Assembly (NCBI GenBank): GCA_947095585.1
Contig: OX352764.1
Coordinates: 372,001-436,000 of the forward strand
Origin: Nephrocerus scutellatus
Lineage: Eukaryota; Arthropoda; Insecta; Diptera; Pipunculidae
Direction: 5' to 3'
DNA length: 64,000 nucleotides
Shown here piece after piece: positions 11,850 to 22,085 of this stretch. The notes under the pieces are model-generated. The model was not told the origin of the DNA and did no database searches. It saw only the letters and a program-made list of their open reading frames with translations. Made by a program: the position numbers and the translations under genes. Position 1 is the first letter of the stretch, and each line of letters opens with the position of its first letter.

Positions 11850-12425
11850 ACGGTGTGTGGAACAATCCTTTATAAGTCCATTCAGATACTGGCTTACACA
11901 GACGATATTGACATCGTTGGTAGAAACCTAAGAGCTGTACAGAAAGCCTTAATATAGATCGAGCAGACGGCACGAAATCTGTGGCTGCTCATAAATGAGT
12001 GCAAAACAAAGTACATGTTGGCCACGTCCTGCGGGTAGAAGATCCAACATTGGTTCCTCAATTCAAATAGTTGAGCGCGAATTTGAAGTAGTGCAATCCT
12101 TTAACTATATCGGGTAAACTGTAGCAGCCGACAACAGCGTGGAACCAGAAATACGCGTACTTTTGCTTAAAGCCAACAAAGCCAGGAACTTAACCATAAC
12201 ATCCAAGCTTCTGGTATATAAGACAATGGTCAGTACTTACATAAGATCCGAAAATTGGGTGCTTAGCAAAAAGCATTCTGACCTCTTAGCCGCGTTCGAG
12301 AGAAAAGTCTTACGGAGAATTGTTGGCCCCGTATGTGAAGAAGGACGATTCCGGAGACTCTATAACGATGAGATCTGTGAGCTCACTAGCTTTCTAATAA
12401 TACCCTTGTACCTTTGTCTAGATTA
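11850..12425 (+). pseudogene. RTE-like LINE fragment
   Basis: The translation includes a decayed reverse transcriptase box (LAYTDDIDIVGRN, normally YADD), then NECKTKYM. The frame 12139-12426 has LLKANKARN and FERKVLRRIVGPVCEEGRF. It is the same family as the copies at 29.4 and 39.5 kb. Stops and frameshifts interrupt it, and it lacks its 5' part and its 3' tail. Confidence 0.8.
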
Positions 12426-12479
12426 ATGATTTCCTTGTAGGAAAAGGCCTAGATATTCATTTTGCTTGTCTTAACCAAC

Positions 12480-13290
12480 CAACCAGCTAGACGAAGTTTG
12501 TTCTATCACTTGTTAATCCTTGGTGTGGCTACAGCCCAGTAGGGTTCACGTCCTATCAACGCAGATTGGGAGCAAGCCCTGGGTAGTTTATCTGCAGATT
12601 CGTTGCCTATAATTACGTGATTGTCAGAGACCCATCCGAGTTTCATCCTATTATGTCTGGCAAGGGATTGCAGTGGATCATAGCAGCATTTAACTGATAA
12701 AGAGTCCATTAAATTGGACGACTGCGTTTAAAGTGCTGCCTGGCTACCTGAAAAGATAATAATTATCGCGCCCTTAATGAATTTACTAAGGTTAATTTTG
12801 TCCAGACCAGACATCTTGCGTCCAGTGTCGGAATACCATTAGACCAATCTGCAAGGTCCAATATTGCTACCTCAAATAACCTGTCAAAACGGTACTCGCT
12901 GACCATAATGTCGGGGATAGTGCAGAACATGTCTTTTTCAGGGCTTTAGCAAAGAATTTTTAGGTGTCGCAAATGGTTACTTGGTCCTTTGAAGCTTCTG
13001 CAGCTTAGTTACCGTTGTCCGCTCAAGAACTTTCGGCCACCAAACGATGGCGTACGTCTCACCATCATTGTATGCATCCAGTGTATCATTTTAGGATTTA
13101 AACCCCAAGGCCCAAATGGCCGTATAGTCGATGGCGGTCTTGATGTCAGAATTCGAGCTAAGTCGTTTATAAAGTACAAACATTTTAGAGGCGTTAGTAT
13201 TGCCAATGTCAAAATAACACAACAAATACCCTAAATTAAAAGGATAAGGGCTGAACGCACATTTTTTACATGGCTGACACACTAGGTATA
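12480..13290 (-). pseudogene. I/LOA-like LINE fragment (RT thumb to RNase H)
   Basis: Minus strand, reading from 13212 down: GPWGLNPKMIHWMHTMMV, the post-RT connection of RNase H-bearing LINEs. At 12709-12506 follows an RNase H C-terminal segment (LGWVSDN...IGNESADKL, normally WVPGHxGxxGNExAD). The usual P-G-H residues are lost. It lies directly after, and opposite to, the RTE-like fragment. Confidence 0.75.
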
Positions 13291-14989
13291 TGTGAGTTAA
13301 TTTTTGTAAGCCACTTTTTGCTACCGTTAACTTTTGTAGTTGTGCTTAAGAATTTATTCCTTCAAAATATCCCGCAATTTAATGATGAAATAAGTTACAA
13401 CGAATCGTTTATTACATTTTGCTAAGCACATAAGCACACAAATCTCTGTTTATGTGCGACCAGCACAGAGACAAGGTCTTCCTTTTAGCAACATACCATA
13501 ATTTGTTTCTGTACCAAAGAAGTTAACAAAAACTGGGTTAATGGGAATATTGTGTTTCCTGGTTTTGAATCATCAAGCATTAAAATAGACTTTGTATATT
13601 TCCAATGGCTGCGAAAGTGCTAAACGGCTAAAAAAATAAACCACTTCTAGTCAGACGGAATCAATTGCTTCTGCTGGTGCTGCTGCTGCTGTTGCTGCAC
13701 AAAACAGATATTTACCAACATTTTTGCCATGCCATGCTCCAAGTCAAAACACTTAGCACAAACAATGATGGCGCGCAGGCGCACGCGAACAACAGTGTCA
13801 TGCAATACACAACACACATCCATGCTGCCAAAAAACAAAACAGCAAATTGCAAATTGATAGAGTCTCGCGCTCACTGCCGCGTCAAGACACAGCGTGCCA
13901 AAGTCGACTTCAATCCAGAAACAACCAAATCCGAATTTCTTGTTAAATGAATTCCGAAAAGATGTTTTCTGACACCTCTGGAAATTTACTTAACATTTGG
14001 CAAGCTGCGATGAGGGCGCGCGCTCGCGCGTTTCCCTTGTCAGGTTTTGTGTTCCACAGCGATTGTTGTTGCTGTGCGCAGTGCAGCATCGATACACGCC
14101 GAAGACCGACTTTTTTTGGTTGTAGGTACTCGTACACATAACTTTGATGGCTAAAAGCAAGAGTCGGTAAACGGGTTGAGCGCGAATGCGTTCAAAATCG
14201 AATTGATCTTGAGTTGGATGGGTGTATGTTTTTGTGTGTGCTATGACTCGCTTTGATAGCTTGCGGTTGATGTGTTATTTAAATAAATAAATAAAAAAAA
14301 GTCCTCCGTTTTCTCAGTCACCGCTCGCACTCCTCCACGCGGCCGTTGTTTCTGCCAATTTTATTGCCTCAACAACAGCAGTTCTTTCCTGGCACTCGTT
14401 GTAATATTCAATTCAATGAAGTCACAAAATTATATCGCCGTGTCACGTGTCACCGCGCTCAACTCTTTGTCTCTGAAACTCCATGAGGTGGTCTGGTAAG
14501 ACATGATTCACCTCATCGAGTGTCGAGGAGGGACACACTCTGTCCGCTCGCTGTAAATTAATTATTGGTTATTAGCTTTATTGCGCTTATAGATACACAA
14601 GGTATGAGTGTAAGTGGTTTTGGTGTATTGCAACCATTGAATCCTATATACGTACATACTGGTATGCAATTTGTAAAAATCACACCGCTCACAACATTTA
14701 TAATCAATTAAGAATTGCGGATAAGGCATCAAGGCATTCGCACGTCCCTTCCGCCGTTTGTGTTGTTCAGCATCCACGCGCACTCTTTTAGCGCCGAATT
14801 AAATGTTTAGCAATTGTTGTTGTACGAGCAATAAATTATTTAATTGTGAGTCGAAATTGTTCGGTGGCAGTGGGCATCAGCACCTCCAGATAACATTTAT
14901 GACGTTCCAATAGCAATGTACTTCGGCTTATCGTTTGTGGAAAGTTTTTCTGATGGCAATTGTCCTTCCGTACTTGTAGGATTAACAAT
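13291..14989. other. Non-coding, one CTG repeat
   Basis: Contains a (CTG/TTG) run at 13669-13698 and a GC-rich gcgcgcgctcgcgcg patch near 14015. Overlapping ORFs open on both strands (13943-14141) carry no motif. No gene is recognised. Confidence 0.45.
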
Positions 14990-15360
14990 TCTCCGCAGAC
15001 TTAACTATATGCTGGATCTGTGCTGTTGTATGGGTGCAGCACTTGGAAGGTGGCCGCTACTATCACAAAAATACTACAAACGTTCGTAAATAGGTGCCTA
15101 CGGAACATCTTAAGGGTTTTATGGCCTAACCGTATCTCTAACGAACATCTTTACCAGAGAACGGGTCAGTAACCAATAGGCACAACCATCCAACGATGGA
15201 CGTGGCAGTGGATTGGTCATACGCTCCGAAAAGGCGACAGTTCCATAGCAAACTACGCAATGCAATGGAATCCATTATCTCAGGATGGTAGAAGAACGGG
15301 TTGTCAGTTGAGGAGTTGCTACGAAATATATTGTCCAAATTCTATATACTAGACAGAATA
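14990..15360 (+). pseudogene. RTE-like LINE C-terminal fragment
   Basis: The plus-strand translation, across stops and shifts, gives YGCSTWKV, FVNRCLRNILRV and RWTWQWIGHTLRKGDSS, then NAMQWNP and GRRTGCQLR. This is the typical C-terminal block of RTE-type reverse transcriptase proteins. It is a different subfamily from the copies at 12, 29 and 39 kb, which read RLRWAGHLARM. Confidence 0.7.
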
Positions 15361-15749
15361 TAGAACTTCTTGGGTAACGTTAATATTATGACGTAGCTGT
15401 TGCGTATATCGCTTTTTCTACAAGCGTTGTTCAAAATAAATGTCTCAAAGTGCATCCCGCGCCCATCCTCTGACCCATCTCAGGCTTGTACTTGTGTCTC
15501 AACTTGAACCCACGAGTCCATCATTGGACCTATCTTCGGACCTACTAACCAAATACAAGATTCCTTCATTGGCCTCATATTAATTATCTTTTTTTATAGT
15601 GGAGATTGGAAATCTTCTGAAAAAAACTATGCATGTATACCCGTAGCATTAAAATGATTGTGTCTCAGATTTTTGCTAAGTATCTGCTGACGTATTCACT
15701 TCCTGATGCGGTACCACCAATTAAGGCATTCCTTCGCAGGGCATTTCTC
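15361..15749. other. No gene recognised
   Basis: AT-rich sequence between LINE fragments, with nothing I can name. Confidence 0.35.
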
Positions 15750-16168
15750 CTTTCCTAAGCCTCCCTCTGCTTCTTGCAGTTTATTCATCTCGGCGAAGTT
15801 GCTATATCACGGGGCCTATAAGTTTGTTGGTTACATTCCAAGGTTCTTCGGTGCTCACCATTGCTTGAATGAGGCCAGCCAGACTGACAGACCCTCCAAG
15901 TAGCAGGCGCAGATTCCCGTTATTGAATCTCACGCAGTTTGCAGTACGTGTTCTGCATTCTGTACACTGCCCTTGCAGAAAATACAACATTTTTCGTTTG
16001 TGTGTTTGAACTTGTGAAGAGACTCTCGAAAACATCCGTGCCCAGACAAGAACTGACCTCTCCGCATTTTCTCGCTACTCACATTTGGATGGCTGGGATC
16101 AACGTATGTGTCCACCGAACTTTTTCCAATCTATTTGGCTACGATTTCGTATAATATCTCTTGAATGG
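15750..16168 (-). pseudogene. R1-like LINE, C-terminal part (distal half)
   Basis: Minus strand: broken frames give WTHTLIPAIQ, then QFLSGHGCFRESLHKFKH with a Cys motif CCIFCKGSVQNAEHV (16115-15930), then LVSxAGLIQAMVSTEEPWN. This order matches the C-terminal zinc-finger region of R1-clade LINEs. Its proximal half lies at 20690 and above on the same strand, beyond the intact LINE. Confidence 0.75.
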
Positions 16169-16227
16169 TGACTTCCACTTGATTGATTTTTTAATAAACC
16201 AAACAATTTAAACAAACACATAAAATA

Positions 16228-17313
16228 ATGACCCATCAACAAAATACAAAACTAATGAAGATGTCAAACTCTCCAATCCCATTATCACCATCAATTTACT
16301 CACACGTAGAAGCAAAAACACGAGCGGGAAAAGCAAAAATTGCTAAAGTTTCACCAAAGGCATCGACAACAACAACGACTACGTCAACAACAACTAGTGA
16401 CGTCACTGAAACCCTCGCTCTGATAAAACTACAAGGTGAATCACTTTCTGAACAACTTAGAGCCATGGAAGAAAACTTAACAACGAGAATCATCGTAATA
16501 GAACAAAAAATGAAAATAATCGACGAGTTGGACCAAAATATAAATAAACTTAATGGTCGCGTCACTGTCCTCGAGGAACTTCTTACACGGGTAGATTGTC
16601 TGGAGGAGGAGGTTCAAAAGAGAATCACAACAACAACGATGAATGAAAATAATCATGCCAACTTATCTCACAACAACACTGTATGCACTGAAATCGCTAG
16701 CTTAAAGGCGCAGATTGAAGCAATAAATGTAAAAAATTTAGAAACAGATGCAATTCTTATCGGAATACCAACGTTACCGGGAGAGGTTTTAAAAAACACG
16801 TTTAACAACATTTGTCACACGTTAAATTTTCAGCCACCAAAACTGTGTCGAATCTTCCGTGCAAGCCACAGAGAAGACTCCATTATAATTGTTAAATTTC
16901 ACACCGCACATGATAAAAATGCTACACTCAAGGCGTTTGCTGCTTTTCGAAGAACAAATTCCCGGCAACTTTTGCTTAAAGATCTCGGTGAAGACTCGAG
17001 CACCCCGATTTATTTCCACGAGAGCTTAACCAAAAATAATCGAGTTATTCTTCGACAAGCAATCCGTATCAGGCGTAAACACCAGTTATTTTCGGTTTTC
17101 ACTTCAAGTGGACTTGTTTACATCAAACTTACAAGCGATGACGTGCCAAAAACAGTTTATTCCGTAGATATGTTAAATTCAATTACGACAAAAGCAAACA
17201 AAAAAACAAATAATGAAGAATTGTCAAATGAGGAGCAAAACAAAAACAACTACTACGAAGCTGCACAAAATTATAATGATGATGAACCAGATCCGTCGCT
17301 GGAGCAACTTTAG
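16228..17313 (+). CDS. LINE ORF1 protein (coiled coil, RNA-binding type)
   Basis: This 361-residue frame is the first ORF of the intact CR1-like element. Such proteins are thought to bind element RNA and form trimers or larger particles during retrotransposition. After a Ser/Thr-rich stretch (TTTTTTSTTTS near residues 48-60) comes a heptad-rich, probably coiled-coil segment (about 65-125; KIIDELDQNINKLNGRVTVL). The second half (about 155-320) has an RRM-like, basic pattern (DAILIGIPTLPGE, LCRIFRASHRE, KAFAAFRRTN, FHESLTKNN) as in L1/CR1-type ORF1 proteins. The tail is Asn/Glu-rich. No CCHC knuckles are visible. The Met at 16228 is the first in frame and follows a short A-rich leader. It is 218 nt upstream of ORF2 in another frame. 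Confidence 0.8.
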   Translation: MTHQQNTKLMKMSNSPIPLSPSIYSHVEAKTRAGKAKIAKVSPKASTTTTTTSTTTSDVTETLALIKLQGESLSEQLRAMEENLTTRIIVIEQKMKIIDELDQNINKLNGRVTVLEELLTRVDCLEEEVQKRITTTTMNENNHANLSHNNTVCTEIASLKAQIEAINVKNLETDAILIGIPTLPGEVLKNTFNNICHTLNFQPPKLCRIFRASHREDSIIIVKFHTAHDKNATLKAFAAFRRTNSRQLLLKDLGEDSSTPIYFHESLTKNNRVILRQAIRIRRKHQLFSVFTSSGLVYIKLTSDDVPKTVYSVDMLNSITTKANKKTNNEELSNEEQNKNNYYEAAQNYNDDEPDPSLEQL

Positions 17314-17531
17314 TAATTTGCGTATTCTTTCATTTTCTACTGTAACATTTACTGCATTCTTTACAAATATTTCACTACTTTTTCTTTTATCAATATTTTC
17401 TATTTATGAATTAGAGTTTTTCAAAATTTTTCTTACTTATAAATATCAATTAATTTTTTACCAATTTCTGTCAGAATCAATGGGAAATACTTTCAGCAAA
17501 CCTTTTGTAATAACAAGTTTTCAATCATGGA

Positions 17532-20378
17532 GTGGTTGTTTGGTCCTCCTCAGGGGGCGTCTTAAAACGATCGATGCTAATGAGTGCAGTTGACGGTAGA
17601 GGGGTTTCTCAGGTTGGCAGTTCAACAAGATTGAACAAAACTAGGACGATGTTAAACGTTTTCCGAAATAGATACGATGGATTATCTATTTGTCATATAA
17701 ATTCTCAAAGTTTGCTGAAACATTTGGACGAATTCAAAAGCATTTTTAATGATAAAGCTATGGACATCATCTGTGTGTCAGAAACATGGTTGACTGAACA
17801 GGTAGATAGCGCTGTTTTGATCACGGGTAACTATAATGTATTTCGTTCTGATCGTGTAGTTTCCAGGGGTGGAGGTGTAGCTATTTTCATAAAAAAAAGT
17901 TTAAAAAGCAAGTTTATCAAGAGTGATGACAGTAGTAATGAAATACAATACCTTTTTATAGAAGTTGCTTGTGGAACTGAAAAACTGTTGGCTGGTGTAA
18001 TCTACAAACCTCCCCATATAACTGTGTCAAACACCATCACAGATGTTCTAGAAGAATTAACATCTGACTATAACCACATTCTTATCGGGGGAGACCTAAA
18101 CATTGACCTGTTAGATATTCAAAATAATAGAATTAAACATTTCAGAGATAGTCTCCTATCACTCGAATTGTTTCCTGTTAATAGTGATACCCCTACACAT
18201 TTTACATCTTCTAGCTCTACTCTGCTTGATGTTTTCTTGGTCAACCAACCTGATCTTGTCAACTTTTATGGGCAACTTGATGTTCCCGGTTTTTCCAAGC
18301 ACGATTTAATTGTCGTTTTCTATAATATTCGAATTAATGCTAGTGTTGCAATGGAAAACATTTCGTTTAGAAATTTTAACTCCATAGATATGCAATCACT
18401 AATAGCAAGTATTTATAGCTCTAATCTTGAAAATATATATCATCTCTCTGACGTTGATGAGCAAGTGCAATTTTTTACAAATACAATTAATCATCTGTTT
18501 GAAACTTTTGTACCTATTAAAACTATAAGAATTCAAAACCCTGATTTAGGATGGTACACTAGCGAAATTGATAACCTTATCATAAGAAGAAATACAGCTT
18601 ATAGACGCTGGAAAAGATTCAGACTACCACAAATGTTACACCAGTATAAAAATTTAAGAAATGCAGTAAATGTTGAAATAAGAAATTCCAAACGGAGATT
18701 TTTTGCTTCAAAATTTAATAATCTGTCTTCCAAAAAACTGTGGAAAAATATCAAATCTTTTGGTATTGCAAGGCAAAAAAAGAATGCTGAAGATAATTGT
18801 GATGTAAATGATCTAAACAATAAGTTTGTAAATTCTGTCTCAGACACAAATGCTGGTGCAGAGATTGACAGAATTTTAAACGGAACTGATGAGTTTCTTT
18901 CAAGTTTCAGTTTTAAAAGAGTTTTTGAAGTAGAGGTATACAAAGCTGTAAAAGACATAAAATCGGAAGCTATTGGATTAGACAATATGCATCCTAAGTT
19001 TGTTAAAATTATTCTCATCTTTATATCTCCTTTCCTGACACACATTTTTAATACCATCCTAACAAAGTCTTGTTATCCAAAATTATGGAAAGCTTCAAAA
19101 ATAATTCCAATTCTGAAGAAGTCAAGCAAGCAACAAAAAGAATACCGACCAATTTCCATCCTACCTTTCATCTCCAAAGCATTTGAAAAAATTATGAGTC
19201 GACAAATTATGACGTTTTTGGAAACCCATAGCCTGATAACACCGACGCAATCTGGTTTCAGACCAAAACACAGCTGCACAACTGCGCTTCTTAAAATAAC
19301 TGATGACATACGGCAGCAAATTGATAATAATTTAGTTACAACTCTAGTTTTACTGGATTTCTCCAAAGCGTTTGACACTGTCTCGCATAATATACTTTTG
19401 AAAAAGCTTAAGAATTTTTTCTTTTTCGAAAACTCAGCTTTAACGCTACTTGGACAGTACCTTAGCCACAGAACTCAAGCAGTTTATGCGAATTGCAGAC
19501 TATCTGATTTTCTCCCCTCCGCTACTGGTGTGCCCCAGGGATCAATATTGGGACCACTCTTGTTCACGCTATTCAACAACGACCTTCCCCATATACTCAA
19601 GTATTGTAATATTCATATGTACGCAGACGATGTGCAAATTCATTTAAGCTACCGAATTGGCATGGTTGAAGATGCAACGGCCAGAATAAACGAGGATCTG
19701 ATGAGTATAGCACAGTGGTCTAGAGATAATCACCTTAAACTTAATGCTAATAAATGTCAGGCAATTGTTATTAGTAATACTGCTATTGATATGTCATACC
19801 TGCCAAGTATCGAACTCGAGGGGAAAACATTGAACTACGTCAAAACAGTAAAAAACTTAGGGGTTATTTTTAACCAAACACTATCGTGGGACAATCATCT
19901 GGCTAACTCAGTTGGTCGAATCTATGCTGCTCTGCGGGTTTTATGCATTGCTGGAAGTTGCCTTCCAGTCTCAACAAAAATGATAATAGCCAAAACACTT
20001 GTTCTGCCAACCCTTTTCTACGGAAGTCCTATTTTTTGCTGTTTGGATAGTGCAAACAAGCGCAAGTTCCAAGTAGTGTTCAATAACATTGTTAGTTTTA
20101 TTTATGGATTACGTCGCTTCGATCATGTTTCGGTACAAGCAGGTAGTGTTTTTAATATGCCTCTAAACAGGTATATAGATTTTCTAAGTTTAACGTTTCT
20201 TTTTAAACTCATACAAACTAGATCTCCTAATTATCTTTTCGAGAAACTAATTTTCCCAGTATCACAAAGAAGTAATATTCTAATTGTCCCAACCTTTAGA
20301 TATAGAAACTCTAAGAATCAGTTTTTTGTACATGCTGTTGGCCTCTGGAACTCCCTGCCGGCGAACTTGAGGGTCTGA
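17532..20378 (+). CDS. LINE ORF2: endonuclease and reverse transcriptase
   Basis: A 948-codon open frame. An APE-type endonuclease occupies about residues 50-265: CHINSQS (~54), SETWL (~83), GGDLNIDLL (~187), LLDVFLV, and FSKHDLI (~255), where the first Asp of the usual SDH motif is Lys. The reverse transcriptase follows: YRPISILPF, LLDFSKAFDTV (box A, ~611), TGVPQGSILGPLLF (~665) and HMYADDVQI (catalytic box, ~696). The C terminus has FVHAVGLWNSLPANL and no RNase H. By family knowledge it nicks target DNA and primes reverse transcription there. The protein may start at a later Met (for example 17580 or 17649), as the first ~40 residues show no domain. No internal stop or frameshift was found, suggesting a young copy. 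Confidence 0.9.
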   Translation: MVVWSSSGGVLKRSMLMSAVDGRGVSQVGSSTRLNKTRTMLNVFRNRYDGLSICHINSQSLLKHLDEFKSIFNDKAMDIICVSETWLTEQVDSAVLITGNYNVFRSDRVVSRGGGVAIFIKKSLKSKFIKSDDSSNEIQYLFIEVACGTEKLLAGVIYKPPHITVSNTITDVLEELTSDYNHILIGGDLNIDLLDIQNNRIKHFRDSLLSLELFPVNSDTPTHFTSSSSTLLDVFLVNQPDLVNFYGQLDVPGFSKHDLIVVFYNIRINASVAMENISFRNFNSIDMQSLIASIYSSNLENIYHLSDVDEQVQFFTNTINHLFETFVPIKTIRIQNPDLGWYTSEIDNLIIRRNTAYRRWKRFRLPQMLHQYKNLRNAVNVEIRNSKRRFFASKFNNLSSKKLWKNIKSFGIARQKKNAEDNCDVNDLNNKFVNSVSDTNAGAEIDRILNGTDEFLSSFSFKRVFEVEVYKAVKDIKSEAIGLDNMHPKFVKIILIFISPFLTHIFNTILTKSCYPKLWKASKIIPILKKSSKQQKEYRPISILPFISKAFEKIMSRQIMTFLETHSLITPTQSGFRPKHSCTTALLKITDDIRQQIDNNLVTTLVLLDFSKAFDTVSHNILLKKLKNFFFFENSALTLLGQYLSHRTQAVYANCRLSDFLPSATGVPQGSILGPLLFTLFNNDLPHILKYCNIHMYADDVQIHLSYRIGMVEDATARINEDLMSIAQWSRDNHLKLNANKCQAIVISNTAIDMSYLPSIELEGKTLNYVKTVKNLGVIFNQTLSWDNHLANSVGRIYAALRVLCIAGSCLPVSTKMIIAKTLVLPTLFYGSPIFCCLDSANKRKFQVVFNNIVSFIYGLRRFDHVSVQAGSVFNMPLNRYIDFLSLTFLFKLIQTRSPNYLFEKLIFPVSQRSNILIVPTFRYRNSKNQFFVHAVGLWNSLPANLRV

Positions 20379-20639
20379 ACAGCTATATTTCCTTTGAAAA
20401 CTCTTTAAAAAACCTATATAAATGCTGAAAATATTTCTAAATCATTGATTATCATTGAAAAATTCAATATTTTTACATAATGTATAATAACTTCAATAAC
20501 TTCTATAAAATATTATTTCAGTTAATATATTTTTTATTTTTTTTTTTACTCTCTTTGAAATTTCAATTAAATTTTAATTTAAATCCATATATTATAAGTA
20601 TTATAAATAAGACACTTTGTTTTAAAATGCTTATAAATT

Positions 20640-20686
20640 CAATAAATAAATACAAAAAAAATACAAAATACAAAAAAAAAAAAAAA
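20640..20686 (+). other. A-rich 3' tail of the CR1-like element
   Basis: The tail is an interrupted A run with embedded TAC and TACAAAATAC. It marks the 3' boundary before R1-like sequence resumes. Confidence 0.75.
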
Positions 20687-20689
20687 TTG

Positions 20690-21890
20690 TTGGTTCGGGA
20701 GGTCTATCACTGCCGCTGCTTCTATAGCCATGATGTCAACGGGCATCCTGCCTGCTATGACTCGTGCTGGTGGAGACGGTCTGTAGTGCATGACATATTT
20801 TGAGCAATGGCAGTCCTGTGTGCTTCTGTGCCCGAGGAGCGATACCTCATTAAAAAAAACCATGGGTCATCTGTGCCGGATGACGTGGGACCACGGGTTA
20901 CGACACCGTGGTGGGATGCAGCTTCATCATAAATCTATATATGGTTGTGGTGCGTGGCTTTACCTTGGAAGATAAATAAAGGGCCGCGGGTACTTAGAGC
21001 ATGCTCTTCGTACTTAGCGACCCAGAAACGGGTGCCGGGTACCGGGTACTTAGAGATCCTTACATTTGGACAATCTCTTTGTATTTTAGTTTTCAAGTCT
21101 ATCAGTTGGGCCAAGTATGACATGCTGTCCAAGTGAGAAATGATAGGGTTTAAAGTTCCGGAAGGATTTGCTGCCAGGGTCGGCTTTGGAACTGCCCAGA
21201 CACTCATACCTGAACGAATGGGAGATTCGTGATGCCAGATCTGACCAAGGTCGCATTTGGAAAACTCGGGATAGCTTGCTATCCTGATGGCAATTGAGAT
21301 GGCTTAGGTTAAGGAAGGATGTGCTGCCAGGGTCTGCTTTGCAGTCGACCAGGCAATCATACCTGAAATTTCCAAAGCTTTTGATGTCAGACCATATCCA
21401 AGGTCAAATTGGTACCACGGGAGTGGTCTTGACCTTGGGGAAAACCAAGTCTAAGAGACCAGTTGGACCTCTTCGGAGGACTGCCTGGACTGGGACAACT
21501 ATAATGCGGACCCAGTTTCGTTCTGGGGATGTATCGTATGTAAGGCGTACTCCTGCAAGGGAGCAACGCTGGATAGGAGATAGTACAATGAGTATGCTTC
21601 ATGCCGCAAGGTGGGTTCGCCACAGCTTTACAACGATGTACGGTTCTGTGGCTCCTTTCATGTGGCTGGTTTCAGAAGTCACCGCGTGCCATATAGGCGC
21701 CACATACATTAACATCGATATATTGCCCCTTGCTAAGTTTTCTTATCGGCTGGATAGGCCCACCGATATTGGGAAAAATCCTCGTAAGAGCTATCCCTAC
21801 ATGCGATGTTTTTTTACTGGCATATCTAAGATACTGCTTGAAATTGAACCTGTGATCCAGCAGCACTCCTATGTGGGTTCGATATGATGT
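20690..21890 (-). pseudogene. R1-like LINE, proximal half, with inserted repeats
   Basis: Minus strand: 21866-21672 reads LDHRFNFKQYLRYASKKTSH and GIALTRIFPNIGG, the post-RT region of R1-clade LINEs. At 20863-20690 the frame has YRPSPPARVIAGRMPVDIMA, matching the R1 motif around VIAGxxPI. Between them sit copies of an unnamed dispersed module (21170-21280 and 21310-21430). The coding order continues into 16168-15750, so the CR1-like element splits this copy. The 197-codon plus-strand frame at 21294-21887 is its antisense shadow. Confidence 0.7.
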
Positions 21891-21959
21891 TATGTCCGTC
21901 CACTCGGATTGTCACACTAATTATCTGTGTTTCCGACTTTGTATGATCCGTAGACATTC

Positions 21960-22085
21960 AAGACAGATGTGCGTAGACATATCCTCCTCTACTCTACTGA
22001 ATTTCTCAAGTCCCCAACGCCAACGTTGTTTTTAGCATTATAAGGGCGCAAATCGCTTGAGCGTGTGTACATTATAAAATCAAAT
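21960..22085 (+). pseudogene. Jockey/CR1-like LINE 3' terminus
   Basis: Plus strand: the phrases cattataagggcgcaaatcg and gcgtgtgtacattataaaat match the reverse complements at 7.86, 9.82 and 58.66 kb. It marks the 3' end of the same LINE family, with only a short piece of C-terminal coding sequence before it. Confidence 0.65.

Larger units (their letters stand above)
16170..20686 (+). mobile_element. Intact CR1-like non-LTR retrotransposon
   Basis: Two long ORFs (16228-17313 and 17532-20378) are followed by a ~300-bp AT-rich 3' UTR and an interrupted A-rich tail ending near 20686. The endonuclease plus reverse transcriptase organisation without RNase H, and the C-terminal LWNSLPANL, fit the CR1/Jockey group. 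Flanks on both sides are minus-strand R1-like coding sequence, so the element landed inside an older R1-like copy. The 5' boundary is estimated from where R1 homology stops. No convincing target duplication was seen. Confidence 0.85.

Noticed and set aside
13943..14141. Overlapping ORFs open on both strands
   Set aside because: They mirror each other in a GC-rich palindromic patch; no motif.
17213..17593. 126-codon ORF bridging LINE ORF1 and ORF2
   Set aside because: A third frame across the AT-rich spacer; hydrophobic by base composition, with no counterpart known in CR1-like elements.
21294..21887. 197-codon plus-strand ORF
   Set aside because: The opposite strand carries R1-like coding motifs, so this is an antisense shadow.
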